Below, in pieces: positions 41,480-50,295 of a stretch of 64,000 nt of DNA (the first letter of the stretch is position 1; each line of letters opens with the position of its first letter). The stretch comes from Pseudomonas cannabina. GTDB lineage: Bacteria > Pseudomonadota > Gammaproteobacteria > Pseudomonadales > Pseudomonadaceae. The DNA lies in the NCBI RefSeq assembly GCF_900100365.1, contig NZ_FNKU01000002.1, positions 1 to 64,000 on the forward strand, read 5' to 3'. The notes below the pieces were generated by a model that was not told where the DNA came from, did not search any database, and saw nothing but the letters and a program-made list of their open reading frames with translations. The translations under genes and the position numbers were made by a program.

Positions 41480-41971
41480 TTAACGGATAGCGAGGTGGGC
41501 CGATGCAGCGCCCAATGCTTTGAGGCGGTCGTAGACGTTGCGCACTTGCTGCGCGTAATGCAGGCGCCGTTGCTCCTGGCGTTGCGAAGGGTCAAAGCCT
41601 GCGTTATACGAACCCAGGCAACGCCAGGTATTGCCGCACACACGAAGATGTTGAGCCAGTACCCAAGCCCCCGCCTGAACGTTAAAGCAGGCGTTGGTGA
41701 GCAGGTCCTCCGCTCGCGTGATCAGTCCCATCCTGACCAGTCGGTTAGCGTTGCGCGTGCTGATCTGCATGACGCCGTAGTCGGTGCTGAGCACTTTTCC
41801 AGACGAATCGCGGTTAAGGTTCACTGCACCAGGCTGCAGCTTACTTTCCTGTATGCCGATCGCTTGCAGTAGCACCGGATCAACTCCATAGCGCTGGCCA
41901 GCCTCCTGGAAGCAGAAAGCAGAGGCCTGCAACGGCGCCGACAATGCCAAAACCAGCCATAGGCAGCGCAT
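41480..41971 (-). CDS. Lytic transglycosylase (VirB1/IagB-like)
   Basis: A 163-residue exported muramidase with a signal peptide (MRCLWLVLALSAPLQASA) and an SLT fold. The catalytic Glu is in AIGIQESKLQPGA, followed by DYGVMQIST and SYNAG motifs. It locally opens the cell wall for channel assembly. Two bases separate it from the upstream lipoprotein gene. Confidence 0.87.
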   Translation of the reverse strand: MRCLWLVLALSAPLQASAFCFQEAGQRYGVDPVLLQAIGIQESKLQPGAVNLNRDSSGKVLSTDYGVMQISTRNANRLVRMGLITRAEDLLTNACFNVQAGAWVLAQHLRVCGNTWRCLGSYNAGFDPSQRQEQRRLHYAQQVRNVYDRLKALGAASAHLAIR

Positions 41972-41973
41972 GG

Positions 41974-42243
41974 CTAACCCCCAGCAACAGGCACAGGCCT
42001 GACGGGAGCTTTGACTGCGGGAGCCTGTGCTTTAGCGGTCGGTTTGACCTGTGCTGACACGGGAGCAAAGGAAGGAACAGCGCTGGTCTGGTGCAACCGG
42101 CTCTGCGTTTGGCTGACCGAAGAAGCGCTCTGCCGGATCTGCTCATCCACCCACTGCCCCGCCGTAACCTGGGCCAGGTTGGGTGCTGTAACGCAACCAG
42201 CAAGCGATGCAACTACCACAGTTAAAACTATGCGAGCTTGCAT
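41974..42243 (-). CDS. Small Ala/Pro-rich lipoprotein
   Basis: An 89-residue lipoprotein (MQARIVLTVVVASLAGC, lipobox LAGC). The mature part is unstructured, with a Lys/Ala/Pro-rich tail that could contact peptidoglycan. It is second in the transfer block. It may be an outer-membrane accessory; no family recognised. Confidence 0.65.
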   Translation of the reverse strand: MQARIVLTVVVASLAGCVTAPNLAQVTAGQWVDEQIRQSASSVSQTQSRLHQTSAVPSFAPVSAQVKPTAKAQAPAVKAPVRPVPVAGG

Positions 42244-42263
42244 AAACTATCTCCCCCGCATGG

Positions 42264-42467
42264 CTATTTTTGTCTCTCGTTGATCAAGGCCGTATAGGCC
42301 GCCTCCAAGTAGTTGTCTACGAGGTACTGCGCAACCTGTGAGGTAGTGATTTGTTGACCGGTTTGGTAGCTGGCATCAATGGCGGTCTTGGTTAGGGCTG
42401 CATACCGCCCGAAACCAACGTGCACATTGGATGACTTGGCGGGTGGCTGCTGCTTGGTTTCTGTCAT
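42264..42467 (-). CDS. Small protein at the head of the transfer block
   Basis: A 67-residue protein (MTETKQQPPAKSSNVHVGFG...) with a helical C-terminus (QITTSQVAQYLVDNYLEAAY) that resembles small DNA-binding or dimerisation folds. AGGAG five bases before ATG 42467 supports this start over the longer frame. It is the first gene after the leader hairpins, so it could be a regulator. Confidence 0.6.
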   Translation of the reverse strand: MTETKQQPPAKSSNVHVGFGRYAALTKTAIDASYQTGQQITTSQVAQYLVDNYLEAAYTALINERQK

Positions 42468-42490
42468 AGGTACTCCTAGTAAGGCTGTTT

Positions 42491-42562
42491 GGTTTCCCGA
42501 TTGGCCCTGCAATACAAGGCCAATCGGGAAACCCTCGGCTCCGCTACTGGCGGCGAGCCGAG
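42491..42562. promoter_or_regulatory. Two strong hairpins in the leader of the transfer block
   Basis: GGTTTCCCGATTGGCC (42491-42506) and GGCCAATCGGGAAACC (42518-42533) form a perfect 16-bp inverted repeat with an 11-base spacer. Directly beside it CTCGGCTC (42534-42541) pairs with GAGCCGAG (42555-42562). They start 24 bases upstream of the first gene. They may be an operator or an attenuator or antisense target controlling transfer. Confidence 0.75.
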
Positions 42563-42861
42563 GCTTATCTCTCACTGTTCTTTCCGACCGCGACCCCTGT
42601 CCGCCGGAAAACTTGTTTGGGGCTTTACGCTGCGCACCCTAGGTCAGTTGCCAACCCTCTGAGCCGTTAAGGCCGGCCCATCGCTGCCTTCAATTCAACT
42701 GCACGAAGCATAATAACTGTATGTATGTACAGCGTGTATAAAAAAACAGTAATCGATTTAAAGTAATAGCAAATCTCTCGATGAGCATAATTCAATTCCG
42801 CACAATTACAACAGTTTTGAGTTTTTAAGCAGTTATGGTCGTTTTTTGGGAGGGAGCAACA
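42563..42861. other. Intergenic region with divergent promoters
   Basis: About 300 bases between the leftward transfer block and the rightward XRE gene. The part at 42700-42830 is AT-rich, with promoter-like TATGTATGTACA and TATAAAAAA, in contrast to the GC-rich genes. No gene seen. It should hold promoters for both directions and binding sites for the XRE protein. Confidence 0.5.
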
Positions 42862-43227
42862 ATGGACCATCGCCAATTTAATGGTGAGGGATTAGTGGAC
42901 ACTCTCAAAAAAATCATTGGGACTAGAATTAAGGCTCTTCGCAAGCATCGTAGCCTCACGCAGGAGGCGCTAGCGGAAGCAATGGCTTGTGAAACCGCGA
43001 CAATAGGGCGATACGAACGAGGAGAATTTTCCCCAAGCGTCGAGCAGATCGCCAAAATGGCTGACGTCCTAGGGGTAAGCCCAGCGGAAATCATCCCATC
43101 GTCTTATGAAATTTCACGACAGGAATTGGTCGATTTAAGAGAAAAACTTTTCACGGTCGCCCTGTGCATAGACAACCCTGCAAAGCTGAGAGTGATATTG
43201 GATCTTGCAGAATCCAGTGATAAATGA
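42862..43227 (+). CDS. XRE-family transcriptional regulator
   Basis: A 121-residue Cro/CI-type repressor. Residues ~22-76 hold the helix-turn-helix (IKALRKHRSLTQEALAEAMA, then CETATIGRYERGEFSPS). The rest is a short helical tail. The ATG at 42862 has GGAGG eight bases upstream. It is divergent from the transfer block, so it may control transfer onset. Its stop overlaps the ATG of a 39-residue membrane peptide (ATGA). Confidence 0.8.
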   Translation: MDHRQFNGEGLVDTLKKIIGTRIKALRKHRSLTQEALAEAMACETATIGRYERGEFSPSVEQIAKMADVLGVSPAEIIPSSYEISRQELVDLREKLFTVALCIDNPAKLRVILDLAESSDK

Positions 43228-43343
43228 AGGGCTTACTCGAAAGCTTTGGCATAGCGTTGTGCGGTTTGGCCACGTCAATCTTGGTAGCGCTCGCCTACGT
43301 CGTTGTCGCCCGCATGACGGGCTTTGACTTCTTCTCCATATAG
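43224..43343 (+). CDS. 39-residue membrane peptide coupled to the XRE gene
   Basis: The ATG at 43224 overlaps the XRE stop as ATGA, which favours translational coupling. The peptide (MKGLLESFGIALCGLATSIL... ending TGFDFFSI) has one membrane span and a short tail. The downstream repeat contains the same peptide at the window start. No family recognised; a small membrane effector controlled with its regulator is a reasonable guess. Confidence 0.5.
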   Translation: MKGLLESFGIALCGLATSILVALAYVVVARMTGFDFFSI

Positions 43344-43413
43344 GGCCTTGCACACCAGCTTCGCCGCCGCATCAGGGTACTACTTAGGCTCACTCAACCT
43401 CCACTAAAGGGCC

Positions 43414-43451
43414 ACCGCGATCCTACTGATCCAAATGCTGATTATCGCGGT
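43414..43451. other. Inverted repeat beyond nikB, copy 2
   Basis: ACCGCGAT and ATCGCGGT, as at 187-224, between the membrane peptide and the end of nikB. No T-run follows. Confidence 0.3.
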
Positions 43452-43469
43452 CCTGGTCAATGTTTCGCC

Positions 43470-45425
43470 TCAACCAACGAACGGCCTTGGAGGCTGGTAA
43501 CCATCATCGGGGGCGTCATCCACCGGGTCATGCCGAGCTGGGGAATGCGTTCTCACCTCCGGTTCGTCGTAGCCGTAATACTGACGGTGATCCTTCTCGA
43601 TCACGTCATAGCGCGCCATCTGCTCTGGATCGGTCACCTGGAACACATACTGACTTCCGCGATGGTTGACGCCACATCCCGCATCAAGCACCTGGTCAAC
43701 GAACTGGTCATCACCCATGATCCTCACAGCGTCACCGCTTTTCGTGGATACCAGGTTAGCGGCCAGCCGATAGTTGTCCAACTCATCGTCGTCATTGAAC
43801 CCCGCTTTTACGTGGACGAAATCGCCACGGTCGATCACACCCGCCCTGCCATCGCGCAGATATTCGACAGTGCCGTCACGATGCAAATGTGACGTGTAAG
43901 AGCGCAGGTGATAGACAGCAGAATCATCTGCCTGGCCGCACTGGATAAGACGATCAAACCCACCGTTCGGAGTGCGCTCCTTCCGCTTTTCTCGATACAC
44001 AAATCCACGCAGTTGACTGACAGCCGCAACGTCTCCTCTAAGAGCTTGCTGCTCGACCCAGGGACGGTATGCAAGCGGACGAAGCAAGCCCTTTTCGGCA
44101 AGCGCTTGCCGCTCGTCACGAAGCTCGATGCGCAACTCAGCCATGGCTTTCATCCGGTCGAACTCGGCAACTCGATACAGCAACTTGCGAAGCAAAGGAT
44201 CGTGCTGAGAGCGTTTGACGTCCGCCTTCATTGCCTGGTACCGAGCAGCCACTTGCTGGTATCGATCCTTGACATGAAGATCAGGTTTTTCCCATCCCTC
44301 ACGATAGCGTTTGTAGCGCATTTTTAAGTCCAGCCGAGCCTCAGCTCTCGCCTGCCGGCGATCGAAACGCACGTCTTTATCTCGGAGTTCAAATGCAGGC
44401 TGGTAAGTGGAAAAAATACCATAGCTCCATTCTTCATGTTCGAAGGTGGGAGGTCCTTCAAACGCACCTATGTGGGCTTCCAATCGAAACTTGGTCAGCG
44501 TCGGATGAACCGAAGAAGCCTTGACCACAGGACCCTCTGGGCGCAAGAAATCATAGATCACCAGACCTTCGCCTTGCTCCCTCAATCCCAAGCCACGTTC
44601 ATGCAGGGCCAGATGGATTTTACGCCAGGTAATCTCTCGCGATTCGATAAGCTCAGATATTTTTTCGCGCACCTCACGCACGGCGTAATGATAGAGACTC
44701 TCGGTGTTGGAATAGACCTGCAATGGCACAGTCCCTTGCGGAGCACTGCCATACCGAAAAGGAGCACGGACCAATTGGTCGTTGACGCCCCACTGCCAGC
44801 TTCCATTGTCCTGAATGAATCCGTATTTGCGTTCGAGAACGCGGCAGCTTTTCTGCAACGTGTCAGCATCATTCCACAAGGCGGCGGCTTTGTAGGTAAT
44901 GGGATTGACTCGGTTCACCGCCACATGACAGTGCGTATTGTCTGTGTCTTGGTGAATAGCGGTGACGTACTGATGCCCTTTCATGCCCAGCTGACGAATG
45001 CAGTGTTCGGCGCATTCGAATATCTGCGCATCTGTAGGCAGTTCGTTTTCGCGCCACGACAAGATGAAGTGATAGACCGGGTCCTGGCAGCGACGACTCT
45101 GGGCAGCAACCATGTTCATTTCCGCCGCAGAGGTCTCCCAGGAGAAGCAATTGGTCTCGCAAGAAATGCCCCCACTGATCAAGCGCTGACGGCCATCGGG
45201 GAACACGTCGGTGATCACGACGGCACGGTCGTCTCCATCATTTCGATCCGCATAATCGACAAGCCGATCAAACATCGCCTTCTTGGTGCGCGAAGCATTC
45301 TGGCGAGGCGCAGCGCTAACTAGATCATCATCTTTGGGCTTGTCACCACGGTCGCTGATGTAGCTCACCAGCCGGTTGAAGCTGGAGCCCTTATCGCCGC
45401 GTTTCGGGGGGATGATGACGTTCAT
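43470..45425 (-). CDS. nikB: NikB-like MOBP relaxase, intact copy
   Basis: A 651-residue relaxase. The N-terminal ~250 residues are the catalytic domain, with MNVIIPPKRGDKGSSFNRLV at the start and the metal-binding histidine motif HQDTDNTHCHVAVNRVN (~157-173). The middle is helical and charged. The C-terminal part (GVIDRGDFVHVKAGFNDDDE) looks like an LPD7 domain, as in IncI-type relaxases. It nicks oriT and leads the strand into the IncI-type channel. Start ATG 45425 is 11 bases after nikA. This is the only complete relaxase gene in the window. Confidence 0.88.
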   Translation of the reverse strand: MNVIIPPKRGDKGSSFNRLVSYISDRGDKPKDDDLVSAAPRQNASRTKKAMFDRLVDYADRNDGDDRAVVITDVFPDGRQRLISGGISCETNCFSWETSAAEMNMVAAQSRRCQDPVYHFILSWRENELPTDAQIFECAEHCIRQLGMKGHQYVTAIHQDTDNTHCHVAVNRVNPITYKAAALWNDADTLQKSCRVLERKYGFIQDNGSWQWGVNDQLVRAPFRYGSAPQGTVPLQVYSNTESLYHYAVREVREKISELIESREITWRKIHLALHERGLGLREQGEGLVIYDFLRPEGPVVKASSVHPTLTKFRLEAHIGAFEGPPTFEHEEWSYGIFSTYQPAFELRDKDVRFDRRQARAEARLDLKMRYKRYREGWEKPDLHVKDRYQQVAARYQAMKADVKRSQHDPLLRKLLYRVAEFDRMKAMAELRIELRDERQALAEKGLLRPLAYRPWVEQQALRGDVAAVSQLRGFVYREKRKERTPNGGFDRLIQCGQADDSAVYHLRSYTSHLHRDGTVEYLRDGRAGVIDRGDFVHVKAGFNDDDELDNYRLAANLVSTKSGDAVRIMGDDQFVDQVLDAGCGVNHRGSQYVFQVTDPEQMARYDVIEKDHRQYYGYDEPEVRTHSPARHDPVDDAPDDGYQPPRPFVG

Positions 45426-45435
45426 GGGTGATTGG

Positions 45436-45765
45436 CTACTTAATGCGAGTCTGGGAAAGATCGATGGCATTGACGGCATTTCGGATGGCGACCAACACGT
45501 CAGAGAATTGCTTGCTAAGATCAGTTGTCATGCTGTCCTGCATCTGGTTGAACAAATGCTTTTGCAAGCCACCCAGCTGTAGCAACGCGGCCATTAGCTT
45601 CTTGTCAGTCGGTGTCTTGATTTTGCGATTCAGCGCAGCACGACGCATCAGATCTGAAACAGATATCTCGGCAGCCAGCGCTTTTTCGCGAATCAAGGCC
45701 GCATCCTCTTCAGTGCAACGAATTTCGATCCTCACCGTTGCTTGACGCGCTGTGCTTTTCGACAT
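45436..45765 (-). CDS. nikA: NikA/MobC-like relaxosome accessory protein, copy 2
   Basis: The same 109-residue RHH protein as at 2207-2536. Here it precedes an intact nikB, so this nikAB pair is the functional one. It presumably binds the candidate oriT just upstream. Confidence 0.8.
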   Translation of the reverse strand: MSKSTARQATVRIEIRCTEEDAALIREKALAAEISVSDLMRRAALNRKIKTPTDKKLMAALLQLGGLQKHLFNQMQDSMTTDLSKQFSDVLVAIRNAVNAIDLSQTRIK

Positions 45766-45930
45766 GCTCTGACTCAACCTTAACTAACTGAATGACGCTG
45801 TCGGGGTGTCGGGGCGGAGCCCTGATCCGGGTTTTGTCGGATGGACCGCGTGCGGGCCGTCCGTACAAAACATTTCCGGTCAATATCTTAAACCGTCTTT
45901 ACACCTTTTAAATACCATATTACCCTAAAG
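45766..45930. other. Candidate oriT, copy 2
   Basis: The bom-like core GTGTCGGGGCGGAGCCCTGA is at 45806-45825. If both oriT copies are active, the molecule has two transfer origins in the same orientation, 43 kb apart. Confidence 0.5.
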
Positions 45931-46023
45931 CGGACAAGAGCGCTGCGGGGTTGGTTGGGCCTCGAAATTCGAGCAGGCTCTCCAGACCTTTGAAAAGCGC
46001 AGGACACGTAAGGGCTGATTTTC

Positions 46024-46368
46024 ATGGCAAAGACAAGGCTGTACACCCAGCATGATCTGGCTGCGGCCCGTGAGTTTCTGGACGGCCTCCCCTCGCTGAA
46101 GGTGGACAAGTTCCAGCGCTTTGGGCCTGAAGCGTCAGTCAGCGAAAAACTGTACGCGGCCCTGCACGATGAAGACTTTACCCTCACGGATATTTTGCAC
46201 TTCCTGGAAAAGCATGGATTCAGCTCGACGGTAGACAAACTGCGCACGATGCGTAGAGTGATGTTCACGCTTGACATTGATCAGCCTGAATCCCGTGACC
46301 CATCACGGTGTATTGATATCAGCAGAATGCGGGTGCACACGTGGATAAAAAGAAAAAAATCACGCTAG
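46024..46368 (+). CDS. Small plasmid protein, family A member 1, copy 2
   Basis: Same 114-residue product as at 2796-3140. One G is missing in the spacer upstream of the ATG compared with copy 1, which shifts the distance from the promoter by one base but not the coding sequence. Confidence 0.65.
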   Translation: MAKTRLYTQHDLAAAREFLDGLPSLKVDKFQRFGPEASVSEKLYAALHDEDFTLTDILHFLEKHGFSSTVDKLRTMRRVMFTLDIDQPESRDPSRCIDISRMRVHTWIKRKKSR

Positions 46369-46580
46369 ATCAGGTAGAGGTCGCCAGGCAAGCTCTTGCG
46401 GCTTTGCCAGACCTCAGTCAGGACAGAATGTCGAAAGGTCAATTTCTGAGCGCGCTTGCGGATAGATTTCACACGTTGTCTCAAGAAAAGGGATACTCAC
46501 TGCTGGCCATACAAGAAGCCCTCAGAACAATAGGTGTGAGAACATGCCCTGCACGTATTGCGTTGCTGGTAACTGAATAG
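46341..46580 (+). CDS. Small plasmid protein, family A member 2, shortened copy
   Basis: The frame ends at a TAG 79 codons after GTG 46341, because GAATACGCC of copy 1 reads GAATAGCC here. The basic C-terminal tail (YARRSKKREHG) is lost. The helical core remains, so the protein may still fold. The change is a one-base loss and needs confirmation. Confidence 0.5.
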   Translation: MDKKKKITLDQVEVARQALAALPDLSQDRMSKGQFLSALADRFHTLSQEKGYSLLAIQEALRTIGVRTCPARIALLVTE

Positions 46581-46662
46581 CCAGACGTCAAAGAAACGAG
46601 AGCACGGCTAAAAGCACTAACTTAATGTAGAGTAACCATCAGTACATCAGGATACCCAGCCT

Positions 46663-46941
46663 ATGGCCAAGCAGAAAACATTCACCCAACAAGACCTGGA
46701 AGCCGCCCGTCAAAAACTGGCCGATCTGCCAGACCTGAGCAAGGACAAAATGAGCCAGGCCGAAGTGCTACAGTCGCTCAAAGAACAAATCGTTGAGCTG
46801 TGTTCGGCCAAGGGTTACTCCGTCTCGGAGGTTAAACAGGCTCTCGCTGATGTTGGTCTGAACGTGAGTGTTCGGGAAATTACCGACCTGACCACTAAGC
46901 GCAAACGTGCGGCACCTCGGGCGAAGCCTCAGGTTGCCTGA
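46663..46941 (+). CDS. Small plasmid protein, family A member 3, copy 2
   Basis: Same 92-residue product as at 3438-3716; only the spacer upstream differs (one missing C, one A to C change). It is followed by the same terminator. Confidence 0.7.
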   Translation: MAKQKTFTQQDLEAARQKLADLPDLSKDKMSQAEVLQSLKEQIVELCSAKGYSVSEVKQALADVGLNVSVREITDLTTKRKRAAPRAKPQVA

Positions 46942-46957
46942 GCGCTCAAAGCCAGCC

Positions 46958-46992
46958 AACAAAAAAGCCCCACATCGAGGGGCTTTTTTGTT
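46958..46992. terminator. Bidirectional Rho-independent terminator, copy 2
   Basis: The 14-bp stem AACAAAAAAGCCCC/GGGGCTTTTTTGTT as in copy 1, between the family A genes and the leftward remnants. Confidence 0.92.
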
Positions 46993-47007
46993 CCAAGGCA
47001 ACCGTCT

Positions 47008-47206
47008 TCAATCCGTGTAAAGATAATCAGCAAGATCGATTTTTTCCGATTGACCATCCATACCGGTGACAACAAAGGTACACGCGCTGTCTGGTTCGCC
47101 GTCAGCGATACGTGCCTGGAAGAAACGCTGTGCGACTCAAGGGCGGCTTCTTTATGTGCGCCTACTGATTCTGTGTAGATGGTCCAGGTGACTACGTAGC
47201 CTTCAT
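47008..47206 (-). pseudogene. Broken copy of the 66-residue hypothetical gene
   Basis: Compared with 3783-3983 this copy lacks a base after the start codon (CCTTCAT for CCTTTCAT) and another in the middle (GACTCAA for GACGTCAA), and has substitutions near the end. No intact frame remains. Confidence 0.7.
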
Positions 47207-47265
47207 TATCTTCATCCTTACGTTGAGTGTCAGAGTTGGGCGCCGCCAACGCCCAGTTGTGTTGA

Positions 47266-48101
47266 TTAAGCGGCTTTTCTGTGCTCACCCATAGCCTGCG
47301 CAAGTACCCACAAGGCCCGGTTCAGTTTCACGTCCTGATCAATCCCATTGACCGCTCGCGTGGTCGTGCGTCGGCCTTGCTTGTTACGTCCGGTCAAACC
47401 GCCTTTGATGGTGTTTTCCTGGACTCGATTGAAGGTGGTCCAAAGGTCGCTGCTACGGTCCTCCCGACGGCGTGGCATGAGCAACTGGACGGGCTAACTG
47501 GCGCAGGCCCTTCGGCCGGATCGTAGCGATACGCCAAGGCAGCTAATGCAAAGGCCTCTTGCTCGTCCTGGTCTAATTGTTGATGCTTCATGTCAGCGGT
47601 TATGTGGTCGATCTGTTCGAAATGCTTCAACACTTCGAAGGCGCCTTCGATCACGTCATTTACCACATCATCACGGCCGCTATGGCGCACTTTCTGGTCA
47701 GCGGCAACGTCCCCCAGTACCAGTCCGTTTGCACACACGAAACGGAATTTGCCTCCAATCATCTGATAGCTGCTGCTGCCATCGTGGCTGTTGAGAAGGA
47801 TGATTTCGTTGGCTTCCTGGTCCAGGATCTGGCTCGCATGGCGCAGGCGCAGCATGTGCTTGGTGTGCTCACGTTTGCCCTGGTCACGCACGCGTGTCTG
47901 ACAGGCCATGAATGGTTCAAATCCTTCGGCGCGCAGCGCATCAAGTACCTGCACGGTCGGGATATACAGATAACGTGCCGACCTGCTGTCGTGCGCTTCT
48001 TCGGCGAAGATGGAAGGCACATAATGGGCGATCTGATCGTTGCTCAGTGCGACGTCACTGCGTATCATGCATGGGTTACGGAAGTTGCTGGACATACGCA
48101 T
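47266..48101 (-). pseudogene. DUF932-family gene, frameshifted copy
   Basis: The first ~200 codons, from ATG 48101, match the intact gene at 4043-4879. A net one-base loss near 47487-47495, in a patch that also has true substitutions, puts the C-terminal 70 residues in another frame (readable at 47266-47484). The substitutions around it show real divergence rather than only sequencing noise. Confidence 0.8.
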
Positions 48102-48147
48102 ATTTTTTCTCCTGGTGTAGCGCCCGGCCTGACGGGCGCAAGCGGGG

Positions 48148-48525
48148 TTAAGCGGCGAAAAGGTCGCCCTGGCGGTCGGCGTAGCTGCACCAGCGGGCAA
48201 ACGATTCGTTGCCGCACCAGGTCTGAATTTTTTCCACGAAGCCTTCACGACGCGCTGTGGTGATTAGCTCGGCGATCACCTCGGCCGAGTCACCCATTTC
48301 AAAGCAGTTGTCGAACTGGCGTTCGCCCAGGCCTTCGAAACCGTTGTCCCAAAGTTCATACCGGACTACGGCGTCTGCCAGGTCATGCTTGAACGTCAGC
48401 ACCAGGAACTCGACGCGGGCATTGAACTTGTGTACCTGGCGACTCAGTTTCAGCAGCTTTTTGCAGATATCGACCTGACCGCTTGTGAAGCGCTTCATCA
48501 GCTGTTGCTTTGCTTGTCTGTTCAT
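48148..48525 (-). CDS. Hypothetical plasmid protein, copy 2
   Basis: Identical 125-residue product to 4926-5303. It remains intact although its downstream neighbour is frameshifted, so the two need not work together. Confidence 0.65.
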   Translation of the reverse strand: MNRQAKQQLMKRFTSGQVDICKKLLKLSRQVHKFNARVEFLVLTFKHDLADAVVRYELWDNGFEGLGERQFDNCFEMGDSAEVIAELITTARREGFVEKIQTWCGNESFARWCSYADRQGDLFAA

Positions 48526-48984
48526 TTCGTCTCACCTCTGTGCCGGCTTTGCTGAGTGCCTTTCGCCGATGCGCTTAGGTCGATCGGGCGCATAGGTGCG
48601 TGACAAGGGCGCGATGCGAGGCCGCAGCTAAGGGAGCGAAGCGAGTCTGAACGGGGGAGTGTCGCGGGCGCAGCCGAACCCTTGTCAGGTGCCGCGCTCG
48701 ATCTACCGTCAAGCGCACGGCGAAAGGTGCGCAGCAAAGCCTGCAGGTGATACGGGAAGTACAGGCAGCGACGGCAAGCGGAGCGCGCAGGCCGAGAGGC
48801 CGGAGGCGTTAGAGCCGGCTTGCCGGCGAGGATTGAAGCCCGAAGGGGCGAGACGGGCCGGCTTCATGGCCTGGCTCGATGCGCAGCACGAAAGCCCGGC
48901 CCTGAGCGCAGCGAAGGGAACGCACGTCAGAGGTTGTCAACGATCGAGCTGCACCGAGGCCCAAACAGCCAGGGCACTCCTCTC
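48526..48984. other. Gene-free GC-rich stretch, copy 2
   Basis: Same sequence as 5304-5762; no supported gene. Its perfect conservation between copies suggests recent duplication rather than coding constraint. Confidence 0.5.
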
Positions 48985-49401
48985 CTATTGCGATCGAGCA
49001 GATCTGAGTGATTGAGCCAAAGCCAGAACGTCACCAGCTGCTGCAGGAGGAAGCCAGGCTTCAACCTTGACCCAATCAGCAGGCAAATCCTCCAGGCGCG
49101 CCCGAATGCGTGCCATAAGCCTGTGAACCACCTGCCGGGTCAATCCAGTCTCCAAGGCTGCTTCGGACACGCTGGCACCCATGACCAGGACAAGCCTGGC
49201 AGCACTTATCGAGCGATCGGAGAACGCCCGACGTCGATTCTGGCCCGCAAGCACGTTCATGACCCGCTCAAATTCGTCCGCGGCCATCAGGGCGCAGGGT
49301 GAAACCGGACTGATCATCCTGATCAACTGGGCAATCTGGGCGTTGCTGTAGTTCTGGATGATCTTTGTTGCAAGACCAGGCAGGTCAGGATCGACACTCA
49401 T
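48985..49401 (-). CDS. TrfB/KorA-like regulator, copy 2
   Basis: Same 138-residue product as at 5763-6179, so the fused molecule would carry a double dose of this regulator. Confidence 0.6.
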   Translation of the reverse strand: MSVDPDLPGLATKIIQNYSNAQIAQLIRMISPVSPCALMAADEFERVMNVLAGQNRRRAFSDRSISAARLVLVMGASVSEAALETGLTRQVVHRLMARIRARLEDLPADWVKVEAWLPPAAAGDVLALAQSLRSARSQ

Positions 49402-49462
49402 AGGAGCAGGCTAGGCTGAAAGAAATCGAAGCTACAGGAATCGCAACCACATGTAACCTTTA

Positions 49463-49750
49463 TCAAGCTGCAGTTTTGACACTGACCTCAACGTGCATGC
49501 CGCCCTGGGCGAGCATGTTGATCAATCGATCCACGCTGAAAAGGTCGATCTTCCCGCGCTGGAGTTCCGAAATGCGGGGTTGCGTTACGTTGAACAGCTG
49601 CGCAGCGTCAGCCTGCGAGAGCTGACGCACCTCGATAAAGTCTCGGATAGCCGTCATTAGGCTGGTGCGAATACGCATGTTCTCTGCTTCGGCTGGTGAG
49701 TCCTCCAGGGCGTCCCAGACGCTGCTGAAGGCTTGATTTGATTCAGTCAT
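49463..49750 (-). CDS. higA: HigA-type antitoxin, copy 2
   Basis: Same 95-residue XRE antitoxin as at 6241-6528, with the TAATG overlap with the toxin gene kept. Confidence 0.8.
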   Translation of the reverse strand: MTESNQAFSSVWDALEDSPAEAENMRIRTSLMTAIRDFIEVRQLSQADAAQLFNVTQPRISELQRGKIDLFSVDRLINMLAQGGMHVEVSVKTAA

Positions 49751-50088
49751 TAGTTCAACTCCTTAGTCAGTTCTTTCATCCGCTTGGCGGCGAGGTCAAG
49801 GTCATGCTTGCTCGTTTTTTGCGTCTTCTTTTGGAAGCAGTGCAGGACATAAACCGCCGTCGCGAATTTCGCAATGTAGATCACACGGAAGGCGCCGTGG
49901 GCGTCCCTGATCCGTATCTCCTGTGCCCCTGGACCAACGGTCGTCATGGGCTTCCAATCGTCAGGCTCATTGCCCACCTGCACCCTATCCAGCTGAAAGC
50001 CGGCCTCACGGCGGGCAGAGATTGGGAACGCTCTCAGGTCGTTTAGAGCTGAGCCCATAAAGATGATTTGTTTGAGGACTTTGTTCAT
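49750..50088 (-). CDS. higB: HigB-type toxin, copy 2
   Basis: Same 112-residue toxin as at 6528-6866. With two intact copies, loss of one segment alone would not trigger addiction, since the other antitoxin stays. Confidence 0.8.
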   Translation of the reverse strand: MNKVLKQIIFMGSALNDLRAFPISARREAGFQLDRVQVGNEPDDWKPMTTVGPGAQEIRIRDAHGAFRVIYIAKFATAVYVLHCFQKKTQKTSKHDLDLAAKRMKELTKELN

Positions 50089-50089
50089 G

Positions 50090-50121
50090 GACTAATTATA
50101 CGTGATTACGTATATTTAGTC
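50090..50121. promoter_or_regulatory. Operator/promoter of the higBA pair, copy 2
   Basis: GACTAATTATACGT-GATT-ACGTATATTTAGTC, as in copy 1, directly upstream of the toxin ATG. Confidence 0.7.
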
Positions 50122-50295
50122 TCTTTTATTTTACCTGCATTTTTGTCACCACATGGTGCTACTTATGATCGTCAACATAGGGTCTACCCCAAGTGACACG
50201 AAAATCAGCACGAACAGATTTCAGCTTTGCGCACTTAACGTACACCCAATTTGATACAATCATTAGACTACACCCAAAATGAGACGGATCTACTG

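Noticed and set aside
13540..42467. The transfer block as a VirB/D4 (type IVA) system
   Set aside because: The genes match the IncI/Dot-Icm set (DotB, C, D, G, H, I, L, M, O types) in IncI order rather than VirB1-11.
50251..50295. Extended resolvase start in copy 2
   Set aside because: The added 15 residues come from the upstream repeat sites and are not in copy 1; the conserved core starts at 50296.
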